In this document: piece after piece, positions 12,138 through 24,599 of the stretch
Position numbering within the stretch: the first letter of the stretch is position 1
Layout: every line of letters starts with the position of its first letter
Origin: Microvelia longipes
Taxonomy: Eukaryota > Arthropoda > Insecta > Hemiptera > Veliidae
NCBI GenBank assembly: GCA_018340805.1
Contig: JACMZG010001913.1
Coordinates: 10,148,860 to 10,212,859 of the forward strand
DNA length: 64,000 nt
Reading direction: 5' to 3'
The notes under the pieces: model-generated
Told to the model about the DNA's origin: nothing
The model's input: only the letters and a program-made list of their open reading frames with translations
Databases searched by the model: none
Made by a program: the position numbers and the translations under genes

Positions 12138-12686
12138 CTTAGAATAATACTATATATAGAAGGAGTACAGGACCGTAAACACAATTTAATTCCACTGATA
12201 ACACGAAAGCCGGTTGACTGGTGGACTTAAATAGTGGTACCACCCTAACAACAAAACATTATTTTATATATGTGTCATAAATATCTATTAATGAAGAAAG
12301 ACCGTAAAGAACAAATATAATAACTTAAAACACCTCCTGAGTATTTAATAAAACCAGTTTTAGATGGCAAAAGGGTGGCGGAATACAAGAATCTAGATTT
12401 AGTTGAGGAGGACTACTTTTAATTAATACGTTAAACTACAATTAAAATGCTTATATAATATTGTATGCACAATATTGTGCTTAAATATTGTAATGCACCG
12501 ATATTTATAGTAGTATTTTATGAATAATCAATCATTAATTAATAATAGAACAACCGGAAGTATTGCCAACTTTTTTTTTTTTTAGAAAATTGTATATTGT
12601 TAGGGTGGCAGCATTACTTAAGTCCACCAGTGAACCGCCTTTCGTGTTATCAGTAGTGCTCCTTCTATATATAGTATTATTCTAAG
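12138..12686. mobile_element. MITE W, hAT-like
   Basis: 549 bp with ~30-bp inverted termini starting CTTAGAATAATACTATAT and ending ATATAGTATTATTCTAAG. Flanks (ATCATAAC and ATTAAAAC) are a decayed 8-bp duplication. Other copies at 26,300 and 51,458 have perfect 8-bp duplications. Subterminal blocks GATAACACGAAAGCCGGTT and TAAGTCCACCAGTGAAC are mirrored across the element. Eight-bp duplications suggest the hAT superfamily. The interior is non-coding. Confidence 0.8.
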
Positions 12687-12974
12687 ATTAAAACCTACTG
12701 TTTCACTAAACTGCTAAAAGGTTGACTCGCCTGAAGTAATAATTTTTTTTATTTATTTTTTTTATAAATTCCTTTATTTATATACATAAATTAATATCAA
12801 TATAACAAAAATAAACTTTAATAAAATAAATTTATTTTATTTTAAAATATATATAATTTATTTTATATTATAAAAAATATTATATTAAAATAAAAAGAAT
12901 ATTAAAAAATATAATAAAATAAATTTAATAAAATAAAAATATAAAAATTGATAAAGATAAGTATATTTTCATAC
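12687..12974. other. Low-complexity AT-rich DNA
   Basis: From about 12,745 almost only A and T, with TTTATTTTA and AAATATAA permutations. No structure beyond composition. Confidence 0.6.
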
Positions 12975-13197
12975 TTCTCATAATAAGGAGCCCTTAAGTA
13001 AGGTCTCATAATAAGGAGCCCTTAAGAAAGGTCTCATAATAAGGAGCCCTTAAGAAAGGTCTCATAATAAGGAGCCCTTAAGAAAGGTCTCATAATAAGG
13101 AGCCCTTAAGAAAGGTCTCATAATAGGAGCCTTAAGAAAGGTCTCATAATAAGGAGTTAAGAAAGGTCTCATAATAAGGAGCCCTTAAGAAAGGTCT
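12975..13197. repeat. 28-bp tandem repeat, 8 units
   Basis: Unit is CATAATAAGGAGCCC followed by TTAAGAAAGGTCT. Most units are identical; one is shortened by 6 bp and one lacks a G and a C. Unrelated to other arrays here. Confidence 0.95.
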
Positions 13198-13659
13198 GGC
13201 CAAGTTCTAAATAATGTGACTCAGGTATATTTGTTTTTAAAAGATCCAAAACCAGCATCTGTTGACATATTTGGAAATAAGTTTTTAAAGGTAAGAATTT
13301 ATGAGAAATCTTTAACCGATTTGATTAATTTTAAAATCGACAAAAGGCATGTTGATGGGAACAACTAGTTTGATGACCTTGCGTTAAGAGGCTGAGTGGA
13401 AGTTTGTGAAATTAGATCTGTGATTTGTTTTCTGAACCTTTGAGTAGTGGAAAGAAAATCGAAATTTATCGTCCTTCGTCCAATATTTCGATCCATCTTC
13501 TCCCGAAGATATATGAATCACTTAGATGGAAAATTGCGATGAATCACTCAACTCATTTTTATGACTTATTTTCTTGACTTCCGTCGTATTTTATAAGTTT
13601 TGAAATTATCTTCTAAATTAAGTATTGCTACTTGTAAAGGGTGATTCGAAAGTCTCCCA

Positions 13660-14375
13660 AGTCTTAATTTTATTTAAATAATTGGGGTACGGGGTACCTC
13701 GGAACTTTTCTTCATCACGTCGGATTTGTTAGCTCATCCTCTCTGCTTCGGACTCGTTTCGCTCGCCAACAGAATATACAGTTCGCCTAATTTATTCTGC
13801 CGTATGTTTTCGGACTCGTTTCACTCGCCAACAGAATATACAGTTCGCCTAATTTATTCTGCCGTATGTTTTCGGACTCGTTTCACTCGCCAACAGAATA
13901 TACAGTTCGCCTAATTTATTCTGCCATATGTTTTCGGACTCGTTTCACTCGCCAACAGAATATACAGTTCGCATTAGGCGAACTGTATATTCTGTTCCGT
14001 AATGTTCTGTCCGTATGTTTTCGGACTCGTTTCACTCGCCAACAGAATATACAGTTCGCCTAATTTATTCTGCCATATGTTTTTGGACTCGTTTCACTCG
14101 CCAACAGAATATACAGTTCGCCTAATTTATTCTGCCATATGTTTTCGGACTCGCTTTGCTCTTATATATAGTAAATGCTTCCGTTTCATTATCAGCGGTC
14201 ACCCGTCCAGGCAATGATCACTCTCAATGCTGCTTAACTTTTATAAATTCACAAAAATTATGGATATACTTGTCTTATTGAAACGAAACTTTGTGTACTT
14301 ATTTATGAAGTTAAGGTGTACACTTGTACTAAATTTCAAATTAATTGAATCATTTTCTGACACAATATAATTGTG
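13660..14375 (+). mobile_element. Element R, truncated, with 62-bp minisatellite
   Basis: The left end shows the R landmark GGGGTACCTCGGAACTTTT. A minisatellite (about 13,735-14,160) of 62-bp units follows (CGGACTCGTTTCACTCGCC, AACAGAATATACAGTTCGCC, TAATTTATTCTGCC). Then comes the R landmark CAGCGGTCACCCGTCCAGG and the block ending near TGAATCATTTTCTGACAC. Short open frames run through the minisatellite only because the period avoids stops; they are not genes. One unit contains an inverted segment (13,973-13,995). Confidence 0.75.
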
Positions 14376-14757
14376 TGAGAGACACCAAGGAAATGTAACA
14401 AGCAAAATGCAATGCTACATCTGGGAACTGTTTCCTCATACGGCATTCGTCATCATTGATGGCTCGACATAATGTCATGTCCCACTCTGTTTCGTTACGT
14501 CTAACTCATCAAGGCGCCGACAGAGCCTGAACTCACTCTAACCTTCAATTAATTCCGAAGAATATAATGTGAAATACTTACCAGAGATGAGCGGTGCTCT
14601 CTTACCACCATCATGCATGGCAAGCAACATATATCATTTTGATACTACCGAGTTTTGCAAAAAATTTTTTGCAAACAAAAATAGAACACATCATGGAAAA
14701 AGTTCCCAGATGTAGCATTGCATTTTGCTTGTTACATTTCCTTGGTGTCTCTCTATT
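14376..14757. mobile_element. Fold-back element, ~57-bp arms
   Basis: The arm GAGACACCAAGGAAATGTAA then CAAGCAAAATGCAATGC at 14,380 is mirrored by GCATTGCATTTTGCTTG then TTACATTTCCTTGGTGTCTC ending near 14,753. It terminates element R on the left and the satellite on the right. No coding frame. Confidence 0.75.
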
Positions 14758-17700
14758 AGTCACGGTAATTATAAACGTACACTAACTATAAAGACACGTA
14801 ATTATAAACTTTTTATTAATTACTAAACATTAATTCAGTAATTATAATATTAGTCACGGTAATTATAAACTTTCAAATTAATTACACTCACTATAAACGT
14901 TCATATTAGTCACGGTTACACTAACTATAAACGTTCAATTAGTCACGTAATTACCTTACTTCTACTAAACTAATTACAGTAATTATAAAACTTAATTACG
15001 TAATTATAACGTTCATATTAGTCACGGTAATTATAAACTTTCATATTAATTACACTAATATAAACGTTTACACACTTTCATATTAATTACACTAACTATA
15101 ACGTTCATATTAATTATAAACTTTTATATTAATTACAGTAATTATAAACTTTTATATTAATTACATAATTATAAACGTTCATATTAGTCACGGTATTATA
15201 AACTTTCAGTAACTATTTCATATTAGACGGTAATTATACAACTATAAACGTTCATATTAGTCACGGTAATTATAAACTTTTAATTAATTACATAATTATA
15301 AATTTCGTAAAAACGGTTTATAAACTTTTTATTTTCTACAGTAATTATAAACGTTCATATTAGTCACGGTAATTATAAACTTTATTATTTAATTACACTA
15401 TATTAAACGTTCATATTAGTCACGGTAATTATAAACTTTCATATTAATTACACTAACTATAAACGTTCATATTAGTCACGGTATTATAAACTTTCATATT
15501 AAAGTAATTATAAATCATACACTAATTTAACTATAAAACGTTCATATTAGTCACGGTAATTATAAACTTTCATATTAATTACCTAACTATAAACGTTCAT
15601 ATAGTCACGGTAATTATAAACTACAGTACTATAAACGTTCATATTAGTCACGGTAATTATAAACTTTCATTTAATTACATTAACTATAAACGTTCATATT
15701 AGTCACGGTAATTATAAACTTTCATATTAATTACACTAACTATAAACGTTCATATTAGTCACGGTAATTATAAACTTTCATATTAATTACAGTAACTATA
15801 AACGTTCATATTAGTCACCTACATTAACTATAACGTTCATATTAGTCACGGTAATTATAAACTTTCATATTAATTACACTACTATAAAATTAACGTAATA
15901 AACGTTCTATTAGTCACGGTAATTATTAAACTTTCATATTAATTACACTAACTAAACGTTCATATTAGTCACGGTAATTATAAACTTTTAATTAATTACA
16001 CTAACTATAAAATTAGTCACATTAATACAGTAATTATAAACTTTTATATTAATTACAGTAATAAACGTTCATATTAGTCACTAAATTTCATATTAATTAC
16101 ACTAATATAAACGTTCATATTAGTCACGGTAATTTAAACTTCATTTAATTACAGTAACTATAAACGTTCATATTAGTCACGGTAATTATAAACTTTCATA
16201 TTAATTACTAACTATAAACGTTCATATTAGTCACGGTAATTATAAACTTTTATATTAATTACTCTAACTATAACGTTCATATTAGTCATAATTATAAACT
16301 TTTATAATTACATAATATAACTTTTATATTATTACAATTATAAACGTTCATATTAGTCACGGTAATTATAAACTTTTATATTAATTACAGTAATTATAAA
16401 CTTTTATATTAGTCACGGTAATTATAAACTTTCATATTAATTACATTAACTATAAACGTTCATATTAGTCACGGTAATTATAAACTTTTATATTAATTAC
16501 TCTAACTATAAACGTTCATATTAGTCACGGTAATTAAGTAATTATAAACTTTTATATTAATTACAGTAATTATAAACGTTCATATTAGTCACGGTAATTA
16601 TAAACTTTCATATTAATTAACTAACTATAAACGTTCATATTAGTCACGGTAATTATAAACTTTCATATTAATTACAGTAACTATAAACGTTCATATTAGT
16701 CACGGTAATTATAAACTTTCATATTAATTACATTAACTATACGTTCATATTAGTCACGGTAATTATAAACTTTTATATTAATTACTCTAACTATAAACGT
16801 TCATATTAGTCACGGTAATTACAGGTATTATTATAAATTCAACTATAAACGTCATATTAGTCACAGTAATTATAAACTTTCATATTAATTACACTAACTA
16901 TAAACGTTCATATTAGTCACGGTAATTATAAACTTCATATTAATTACATTAATATAAACGTTCATTTAGTCACGGTAATTATAAACTTTCATATTAATTA
17001 CATAACTAAACGTTCATATTAGTCACGGTAATTATAAACTTTCATATTATACACTAATATAAAGTTCATATTAGTCCGGTAATTATAAACTTTATATTAA
17101 TACAGTAATATACGTTAATTAGTCACGGTAATTATAAACTTTCATATTAATTACACTAACTATAACGTTCATATTAGTCACGGGTAATTATAAACTTTAT
17201 ATTAATTACATTAAACTATAAACGTTCATATTAGTCACGGTAATTATAAACTTTCATATTAATTACATAACTATAAACGTTCATATTAGTCACGGTAATT
17301 ATAAACTTTATATTAATATACACTAACTATAAACGTTCATATTTAGTCACGTAATTATAAACGTACATTAACTATAACGTTCAATTAGTCACGTACGGTA
17401 ATTATAAACTTTCATATTAATTACACTAACTATAAACGTTCATATTAGTCACGGTAATTATAAACTTTCATATAATTACACTAACTATAAACGTTATATT
17501 AGTCACGTAATTATAAACTTCATATTAATTACACTAACTATAAACGTTCATATTAGTCACGGGTAATTATAAACTTCATATTAATACATTAACTATAAAC
17601 GTTCATATTAGTCACGGTAATTATAACTCATATTAATTACACTAACTATAAACGTTCATATTAGTCACGGTAATTATAAACTTTCATATTAATTACATAA

Positions 17701-18868
17701 CTATAAACGTTCATATTAGTCACGGTAAATAAACGTAATTACACTAACTATAAACGTTCATATTAGTCACGGTAATTATAAACTTTATATTAATTACAGT
17801 ATCTTAATTACATTAACTATAAACGTTCATATTAGTCACGGTAATTATAAACTTTCATATTATTACATAACTATAAACGTTCATATTAGTCGGTAATTAT
17901 AAACTTTCATATTAATTACACTAACTATAAACGTTCATATTAGTCACGTAATTATAAACTTTTATAATTACAGTAACTATTCATATTAGTCACGGTAATT
18001 ATAAACTTTCATTTAATTACATTAACTATAAACGTTCATATTAGTCCGGTAATTATAACTTTCATATTATTACACTAACTATAAACGTTCATATTAGTCA
18101 CGGTAATTATAAACTTTCATATTAATTACACTAACTATAAACGTTCATATTAGTCACGGTAATTATAAACTACAGTACTAATAAAACGTTCAATTAGTCA
18201 CGGTAATTATAACTTTCATATTAATTACACTAACTATAAACGTTCATATTAGTCACGTAATTATAAACTTTCATATTAATTAACTAACTATAAACGTTAT
18301 ATTTAGTCACGGTAATTATAAACTTTCATATAATTACACTATAACGTTCATATTAGTCACGGTAATTATAAACTTTCATATTAATTACATAACTATAAAC
18401 GTTCATATTAGTCACGGTAATTATAAACTTCATAATTACATTAACATAAACGTTCATATTAGTCACGGTACACTAACTATAAACGTTACAATTATAAACT
18501 TCAGTAACTATAAACGTTCATATTAGTCACGGTAATTATAACTTTCATATTAATTACAGTAACTATAAACATATTAGTCACGGTAATTATAAACTTTCAT
18601 ATTAATTACACTAACTATAAACGTTCATATTAGTCACGTAATTATAAACTTTCATATTTAATTACCTAACTATAAACGTTCATATTAGTCACGGTAATTA
18701 TAAACTTTCATATAATTACACTAACTATAAACGTTCATATTAGTCACGGTAATTATACTTTCAGTATAACGTTCATATTAGTCACGTATTATTATACTTT
18801 TATAATAATTACAGTAATTATAAACGTTCAACGTTCATGTAAACGTTCATATTAGTCACGGTAATTTT
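14753..18868. repeat. 4.1-kb satellite, 56-bp dimeric unit
   Basis: The unit consists of two related 28-bp halves: TAAACGTTCATATTAG then TCACGGTAATTA, and TAAACTTTCATATTAA then TTACACTAACTA. About 70 dimers are present, scattered with one-base losses and larger deletions. Order is not strictly alternating: some stretches repeat one half. GC is very low. No frame longer than chance survives. Confidence 0.95.
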
Positions 18869-18925
18869 GTACCGTAATTTGATTGTATTAATAATCGAGG
18901 GTGATCAGATCACAAGGATCTACTA

Positions 18926-19613
18926 CTACACCTTTTCCACATTTATTTGAGAAGATTAATTGTATTTGAGAATAATGACTTGTATTTGAGAAAATATCAA
19001 ATGTAAATTAGATTAGTCTGTTGAATTTGATAAAACAACAAATGTAGTTGAGAATAGTCAATTTTATTTGGGAAAGCATTATATAAAATTGAGAATTGTT
19101 TAATTTCATTTCAGAAAGGGTGATTTGAATTTGAGAATCACGTCCTAAGCCCTATGTAGTGCATTCCTAGCTCAAAAAAATTATTGATAATTTGAACTCC
19201 TAGGAGTTGATTTACTAGGAGTAGAGACCATTTTCGAAGGTCTAGGACCATGTTTTCCCCATAATTTAAGGATTTAATGTTGGTTAAAGTGAGTTGTTCC
19301 ACTCTGTATATGTTTCATTGCTCAACTCTCACATAACAAGGTATAATTGTATTTAAGAAAAATAGTAATGAGAAACTCAAAATTCGGCCAATTTTGAATT
19401 TCTCATTATCAAATCACAAGTTCTCAAAAACATTTAATAAATTCTTAAATAGAATTCACTGCTCTCAAATTCATTTAATGCCTACTCAAATACAACTGAC
19501 TGTTCTCAAATTCAATTGATGTTTTCTAAAATATATTTTTCTAATCTCAAATACAATTGATATGTTCTCAAATAAACATAACGGTTTCTCAAATGAAATT
19601 GGAAAAGGTGTAG
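18926..19613. mobile_element. Inverted-repeat element, 688 bp
   Basis: Termini CTACACCTTTTCCACATTTA and TTGGAAAAGGTGTAG, with arms built from repeated (T)ATTTGAGAA.. and TTCTCAAATA.. blocks (WWATTTGAGAA spaced irregularly, opposite orientation in the two halves). No target duplication was found. Non-coding. Confidence 0.65.
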
Positions 19614-19797
19614 AGGGGCCTTATTGATTGAAATTTGAAACATCAAAACACAAACAGTGTCTTGTTTGCTTCGAAGCAGACGACAATTGATTTAATACAA
19701 CCTTATCCCAGAAAAGAACAGAATCCCAAAAAGATGTTTCAGGACCATCAATGTATTGAGATAGGCCATGCCCTCTCTAGTAATATAACTCTCATTA
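19614..19797 (-). mobile_element. MITE X, diverged and truncated
   Basis: Matches MITE X in minus orientation: GGGGCCTTATTGATTGAAA, CATCAATGTATTGAGATAGG and CCATGCCCTCTCTAGTAATA. The left terminus is missing at the junction with the preceding inverted-repeat element. Confidence 0.6.
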
Positions 19798-20082
19798 CTT
19801 CAAGAAGTTTGAATAAAGAGGATGACGCGCATAATCAATTTTGCCATATAACAATGTAACCCCATAAAGAACAAAAAAAAGTTCGTCACTAAACATGCCA
19901 AAAACAAACTGCACATGCTTGGTATGAACTGTGCATGTTTACAATCATTACATTTACTGCACAGGTCCTAAATTTACAACAATAGGAAGGCAAACTTATC
20001 TCCCTATAAAGAACAGAGTTGTGGAGTTCAGATATAAGGAAAAATAAGAAACGCGTCTCTCCACTGATGTTAAAGTATAATG

Positions 20083-20124
20083 ACAGAGCCAGCTTTCAGA
20101 CTTAACAGTTCATCATCAGTGCCT
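20083..20124 (-). ncRNA. Hammerhead ribozyme motif, left arm
   Basis: Minus strand: helix I GGCA/UGUC, core CUGAUGA plus extra U, helix II GAACU/AGUCU (one mismatch, loop GUUA), GAAA, then AGCUGGCU and C as the predicted cleavage residue. Mirrors the motif at 20,356. Confidence 0.6.
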
Positions 20125-20355
20125 AACCAGCAAAGTATAAAATTCAATCTTACAAAAAAAGTATACACAAACCTAAGAACTAAATAATAAATGAAAAATC
20201 AAAAAATTACAAGTCATTAAAAACATCATGATGATAAATAAAGTAAATTTATCTTATTAAATGTTGTGTAATGGCTGGTAATTTTTTTATTTATTATTTA
20301 GTTCTTAAGTTTGGGTATATTTTTTGTAAGATTGAATTTTATACGTTGTTGGTTA

Positions 20356-20397
20356 GGCACTGATGATGGACTGTTAAGTCTGAAAGCTGGCTCTGTC
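20356..20397 (+). ncRNA. Hammerhead ribozyme motif, right arm
   Basis: Helix I GGCA (20,356-20,359) pairs with UGUC (20,394-20,397). Core CUGAUGA at 20,360-20,366 is followed by one extra U. Helix II is GGACU/AGUCU with loop GUUA, then GAAA at 20,382-20,385. AGCUGGCU can pair with a second copy of itself as an intermolecular helix III. Cleavage is predicted after C20,393. The box GTGGAGAGACTTG follows at about 20,415. Confidence 0.7.
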
Positions 20398-20829
20398 ATT
20401 ATACTTTAACATCAGTGGAGAGACTTGTTTCTTATTTTTCTCTTTATCTTCCTATGGTTTCCATTGTTTTGCTTATTGAAAAGGTTATAAACAAATAGTA
20501 AAAAGTAATGTATTTTCTTTTTTAACTGGTTTATTTGAATTGATTTAACAAGCTCCAAAGATAACAAAAATCACGTCAAACACCGTCAAGCACTGATGCA
20601 AGTTGAGGAGGAACAAACTCGACTTAACCTTGTTACGTAACATTGACGAAGAATATAATAGGTATAGAATGTCGGCAGGTATACGAGAGTGTCTGACAAG
20701 GTGGGGCGAACTCAGTGCTGGTCTCTAGCGGCAGCTCTGGTACTAAATGTTTTGACAAAACATTCTATCCGATTGACTAAGTTATTTCAATATCAACTCG
20801 TTGTTTATTACTTAAAAAAAAAAGTCAAA

Positions 20830-21330
20830 AAATTAGTCATTATTGTATAGAGAAAATATTTGGATAAATTAAATATAAATAAATATTAAAGATAAAAATA
20901 TTAAAATTAAAATGGTTGTATTTTTAAGCGACGTAGCTGATTCTTCGATAAAATATTAATATATAATAAGTATATATTAAATAAATATATGAATAAAAAA
21001 TAAATATAAAATATTTAAATACATTAAAAATATTAAAGATAAATTACTTATCACTATTATAACTACACGATTATCTACTTCAAATTAGTCATTGTATAGA
21101 GAAAATATTTGGGTAAATTAAATATAAATAGATATTAAAGATAAAAATATTAAATATTAACATATAATAAGTATATATTAAATAAATATATAAATATTAA
21201 ATATTTAAAAATATTAAAGATAAATTACTTATTACTATTATAACTTCTCGATTATCTACTTCAAATTAGCCATTATTGTATAGAGAAAATATTTGTATAA
21301 ATCAGTAATTTGCTGACAATTTAGAATAAT
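20830..21330. repeat. AT-rich triplication
   Basis: Three copies of a block containing TAGAGAAAATATTTG (at about 20,850, 21,095 and 21,278), spaced ~180-245 bp, separated by AAATATTAAAGATAAA-type sequence. No gene. Confidence 0.6.
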
Positions 21331-21662
21331 TATCTAAAAAACGAAAGGAGCGCAAGTTACATACTAGCGCTCCATTTAACTGGTTACTGAACTAACCTTT
21401 TATTTCCGAAATAATAAGTCCCTGAACCATCTTTTTTCATCTATATATTCTTTGAACTTTGAGAAGGTAAAGTTGCTCCTATATATCTATCTCATACAAC
21501 GTCCATGGGGTCAAATAAGTTCCCTTTTGCGTCGCGTCATCCCCCTTATTCAAGATCCTTGAATTACTTTTAGGATGTTTTATAATGCAACTGCAACTGA
21601 TGAGAGCCTCTCTAATTTTGACGTATATCTATGAGTAAAAATGTCTCCCATAGAATTAATTC

Positions 21663-21982
21663 CATAGAGATATATACTAGAGGGGGCATAGCCAATCTTA
21701 ATACATTGAGAGGCCTAAAACATTTTTAGTGGGGCTCTCAGGGGCTCTGTGTAACCTCATTGAAACTTCCTCCAAGAGGGAGTTAGGGTTATAATTAATC
21801 AATTGTTTTGGGCTTCCCGCAGATTGTTTGTGTTGTAATTTGTATTTTAAACATTCTACTATATAATTTACTGTTTTTTTGTTTGGTTTATTTGATGATA
21901 ATGATAATCGAATGTGGTCAGGTTACTTTTTCGATGTTTCAAAATTCAACCAATAGAGCCTCTCTAGTAATATATCTCTATG
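21663..21982 (+). mobile_element. MITE X, hAT-like, intact
   Basis: 320 bp, termini CATAGAGATATATACTAG and CTAGTAATATATCTCTATG, flanked by a perfect 8-bp duplication ATTAATTC (21,655-21,662 and 21,983-21,990). Internal landmarks are GGGGCTCTGTGTAACCTCA and GGCTTCCCGCAGATTG. Same length and sequence as the inverted copy at 23,858. An 8-bp duplication points to hAT-type mobilisation. Non-coding. Confidence 0.9.
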
Positions 21983-22354
21983 ATTAATTCATGCTACCTT
22001 TAGTTTGGCCTTATTTACAGGCCTGTTTGTTACTATTCTTGCTCCATATGTTTGTTAAGACAGTCCCAAGGCTATGGACTTGCCTGAGGATGTCTTTTGT
22101 CAAACACTATCTCATTACTTCGAATGTCGTATCAGCAGCACCCTTATTAGTGGAGCAGAATTAGCATTTAAATGAAAGAGTCAAGAAGGCACTCCGATAT
22201 TTTCAGACCCGGTCTCGTTCCTTTTAATTAAATTTAAAAGGACAAAATTAACTCCACTTGAAATCCGTGTATAAACTGGCTGGCGTTTCGATTTAAAATA
22301 GTTTTGGCGCAAAGTTTCGCGAGCCAGGCGAATTTAATTTAAATTGTATAATTG

Positions 22355-23350
22355 AAAAAATCGGGTTTGCTACGCTCACAGAATCCTCGGACTCGCTTCG
22401 TTCGTCTTCATAATATAAAAATAACTACATTTACACAACAACACGTCTTCAGACTCGCTTCGTTCGTCTTCATAATATAAAAATAACTACATTTACACAA
22501 CAACACGTCTTCAGACTCGCTTCGTTCGTCTTCATAATATAAAAATAACTACATTTACACAACAACACGTCTTCATACTCGCTTCGATCGTCTTCATAAT
22601 ATAAAAATAACTACATTTACACAAAACACGTCTTCAGACTCGCTTCGTTCGTCTTATAATATAAAAATAACTACATTTACACAACAACACGTCTCAGACT
22701 CGCTTCGTTCGACACGTCTTCAGACTTCGTTCGTCTTCATAATATAAAAATAACTACATTACACAACAACACGTCTTCAGACTCGCTTCGTTCGTCTTCA
22801 TAATATAAAAATAACTACATTTACACAACAACACGTCTTCAGACTCGCTTCGTTCGTCTTCATAATATAAAAATAACTACATTTACACAACAACACGTCT
22901 TCAGACTCGCTTCGTTCGTCTTCATAATATAAAATAACTACATTTACACAACACGTCTTCAGACTCGCTTCGTTCGTCTTCATAATATAAAAATAACTAC
23001 ATTTACAACAACACGTCTTCAGACTCGCTTCGTTCGTCTTCATAATATAAAATAACTACATTTACACAACAACACGTCTTCAGACGCGTCATTCGACTTC
23101 AGACTAGCTTCATTCGTCCTCAGATAGTAAATTCATTAGTTTCCCAGCGGTCACCCAGCCAAGCAGTGACCTTGCTCGATTCTGCTTAGCTTTTATGACC
23201 TAAAAAACCCGTAGATATACTTGCCGGCATTAAACTGAAACATAGTATACTTATTTATGACGTAATATACTTCTTAAAAATTTCAACTCACACGTGTTAT
23301 TTTAAGATAATTAAATTTCTCTAAGAACGTATATAAGTTATTCCATAAAA
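22355..23350 (+). mobile_element. Element R, truncated, with 62-bp minisatellite
   Basis: Starts AAAAAATCGGGTTTGCTACGC. The minisatellite (about 22,385-23,090) has ~12 units of 62 bp: CTTCAGACTCGCTTCGTTCG, TCTTCATAATATAAAAATAA, CTACATTTACACAACAACAC. R sequence then resumes (CCCAGCGGTCACCCAGCC, ATACTTATTTATGACGTAAT). The open frame through the array on the minus strand is an artefact of the repeat. Confidence 0.8.
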
Positions 23351-23494
23351 GTTAAACTGATGGTGATAACAAAATGAAATATAGCAAATATGTTAAATAA
23401 ATGACTTTATTTATCTAAAATTTACAAATTTTCAGTTAGTAAATTTCAGTTTTCAATTCTACTCCATGGCAATAGTCGTTTGGAGGAGAGTAGC

Positions 23495-23660
23495 AAATAT
23501 GTTTTTCTGCTCACGGCTGGAAAATGATGCATTTTCCAGCCGGCGAGAAAGTAGCATTTTCCTGATCGGCTGGTAATTAGTCATGAATGACTGCACTTTA
23601 CCTGCCTAGGCAGGAAAGTAGCATTTCCCAGCCGCCTCTGCCTATGCTGGTAAAGAAAGT
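23495..23660. repeat. Cluster of short palindromes
   Basis: Several nested hairpins, including GGCTGGAAAATG.TGCATTTTCCAGCC and CCTGCCTAGGCAGG, plus repeats of AAAGTAGCATTT. A related set (CTGCCTCGGCTTCG, CTGCAGGTAA) flanks the far side of the recombinase fragment at 24,680-24,850. They may be ends of one element whose middle is the recombinase. Confidence 0.5.
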
Positions 23661-23857
23661 TAATAGATAATTTTTGTAAACATGATTAGTTAATAATAAA
23701 AAGCCTATTGAATTTATTTAATAATTTATATAATGAATAATTACATTATTTAACTAATTAAAATTAAAATAAAACAGTTTGTAATGTAAATCTTTAATTA
23801 GAAATAAATTTTATTGATTATTTTAAAGGCAACACTTTTTGTCTTGGGTTTATTATC

Positions 23858-24177
23858 CATAGAGATATATTACTAGAGAGGCCCTATTGGTTGAATTTTG
23901 AAACATCGAAAAAGTAACCTGACCACATTCGATTATCATTATCATAAAATAAACAAAACAAAAGAACAGTAAATTATATAGTAGAATGTTTAAAATACAA
24001 ATCACAACACAAACAATCTGCGGGAAGCCGAAAACAATTGATTAATTATAACTATAACTTCCTCTTGGATGAGGTTTCAATGAGATTACACAGAGCCCCT
24101 GAGAGCCCCACTAAAAATGTTTCAGGCCTCTCAATGTATTAAGATAGGCTATGCCCCCTCTAGTATATATCTCTATG
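23858..24177 (-). mobile_element. MITE X, hAT-like, intact
   Basis: 320 bp, inverted relative to the copy at 21,663, with a perfect 8-bp duplication TTATTATC (23,850-23,857 and 24,178-24,185). Confidence 0.9.
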
Positions 24178-24270
24178 TTATTATCTCATCTTTTTTTGTC
24201 AAGTCATTTACTACTTTTATCATACCCGTATTTAATATAGTTTAAAAGTTAGTTTATTCTATAGCGTTTT

Positions 24271-24590
24271 GTGATGAATATCGTCGAAGATATAGACGAA
24301 CTTTTCGAACATACCCCGTCGGATGTTTTGGAAATAGCTACAAATGCCAAAGAGAGCCTACTACCCGGCAAATCAGGAACTAGGTATCTCAAAGCATATG
24401 AAGTGTTCAAAGAATGGTGCTCAGAGAAAAATGTTAAGAATGTAAGTGAAACGTTGTGTTAGCGTATTTAAAAGAACTGTCAAACACAAAATCGAGCGCT
24501 ACTCTGTTGTCAACTTTCTCGATGATAAGATCTGTATTATCAGTCAAAGAAAATGTAAATATAAAACATTATACAAACGTAATAAGTTTT
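24271..24590 (+). pseudogene. Crypton-type tyrosine recombinase, N-terminal fragment
   Basis: The first frame (24,271-24,462) runs about 63 residues and includes LPGKSGTRYLKAYEVFKEW. The homology then continues one frame over from about 24,450 as LAYLKELSNTKSSATLLSTF followed by SMIRSVLSVKENVNIKHY. The pattern LP.KS..RY...Y..F..W, then LAYL.ELS, then S.IRS.L.VK.N..I matches the core-binding (SAM-like) domain of eukaryotic Crypton-type tyrosine recombinases. This is a family-level judgement from memory of the pattern. One base too many or too few at GAAACGTTGTGTTAG breaks the frame. The catalytic domain (R..HxxR..Y) is absent, so this is a dead fragment. GTAAGT and TTAG bracket the frameshift but are only about 20 bases apart, too close for an intron. 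Confidence 0.7.
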
Positions 24591-24599
24591 TCAAGAATG

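Larger units (their letters stand above)
20021..20945. mobile_element. Palindromic hammerhead element, empty-site copy
   Basis: The left end GTGGAGTTCAGATATAAGG leads into a palindrome (about 20,036-20,455) with a hammerhead motif on each arm, pointing outward, then a long right arm up to AGCGACGTAGCTGATTC. The region 20,630-20,800 (GCAGGTATACGAGAG, CTCTAGCGGCAGCTCTGG) recurs at 55,490-55,800 and, inverted and diverged, at 51,335-51,430. This copy has an uninterrupted TTAA at 20,634-20,637, exactly where the copy at 52.6 kb carries a 2.4-kb insertion. Confidence 0.75.

Noticed and set aside
12975..13197. CRISPR-like array
   Set aside because: Direct 28-bp units without unique spacers, eukaryotic context, no cas genes; an ordinary minisatellite.
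22798..23043. Repetitive ORF in the 22-kb array
   Set aside because: The 62-bp period shifts frame but happens to lack stops; no start context and no conservation.
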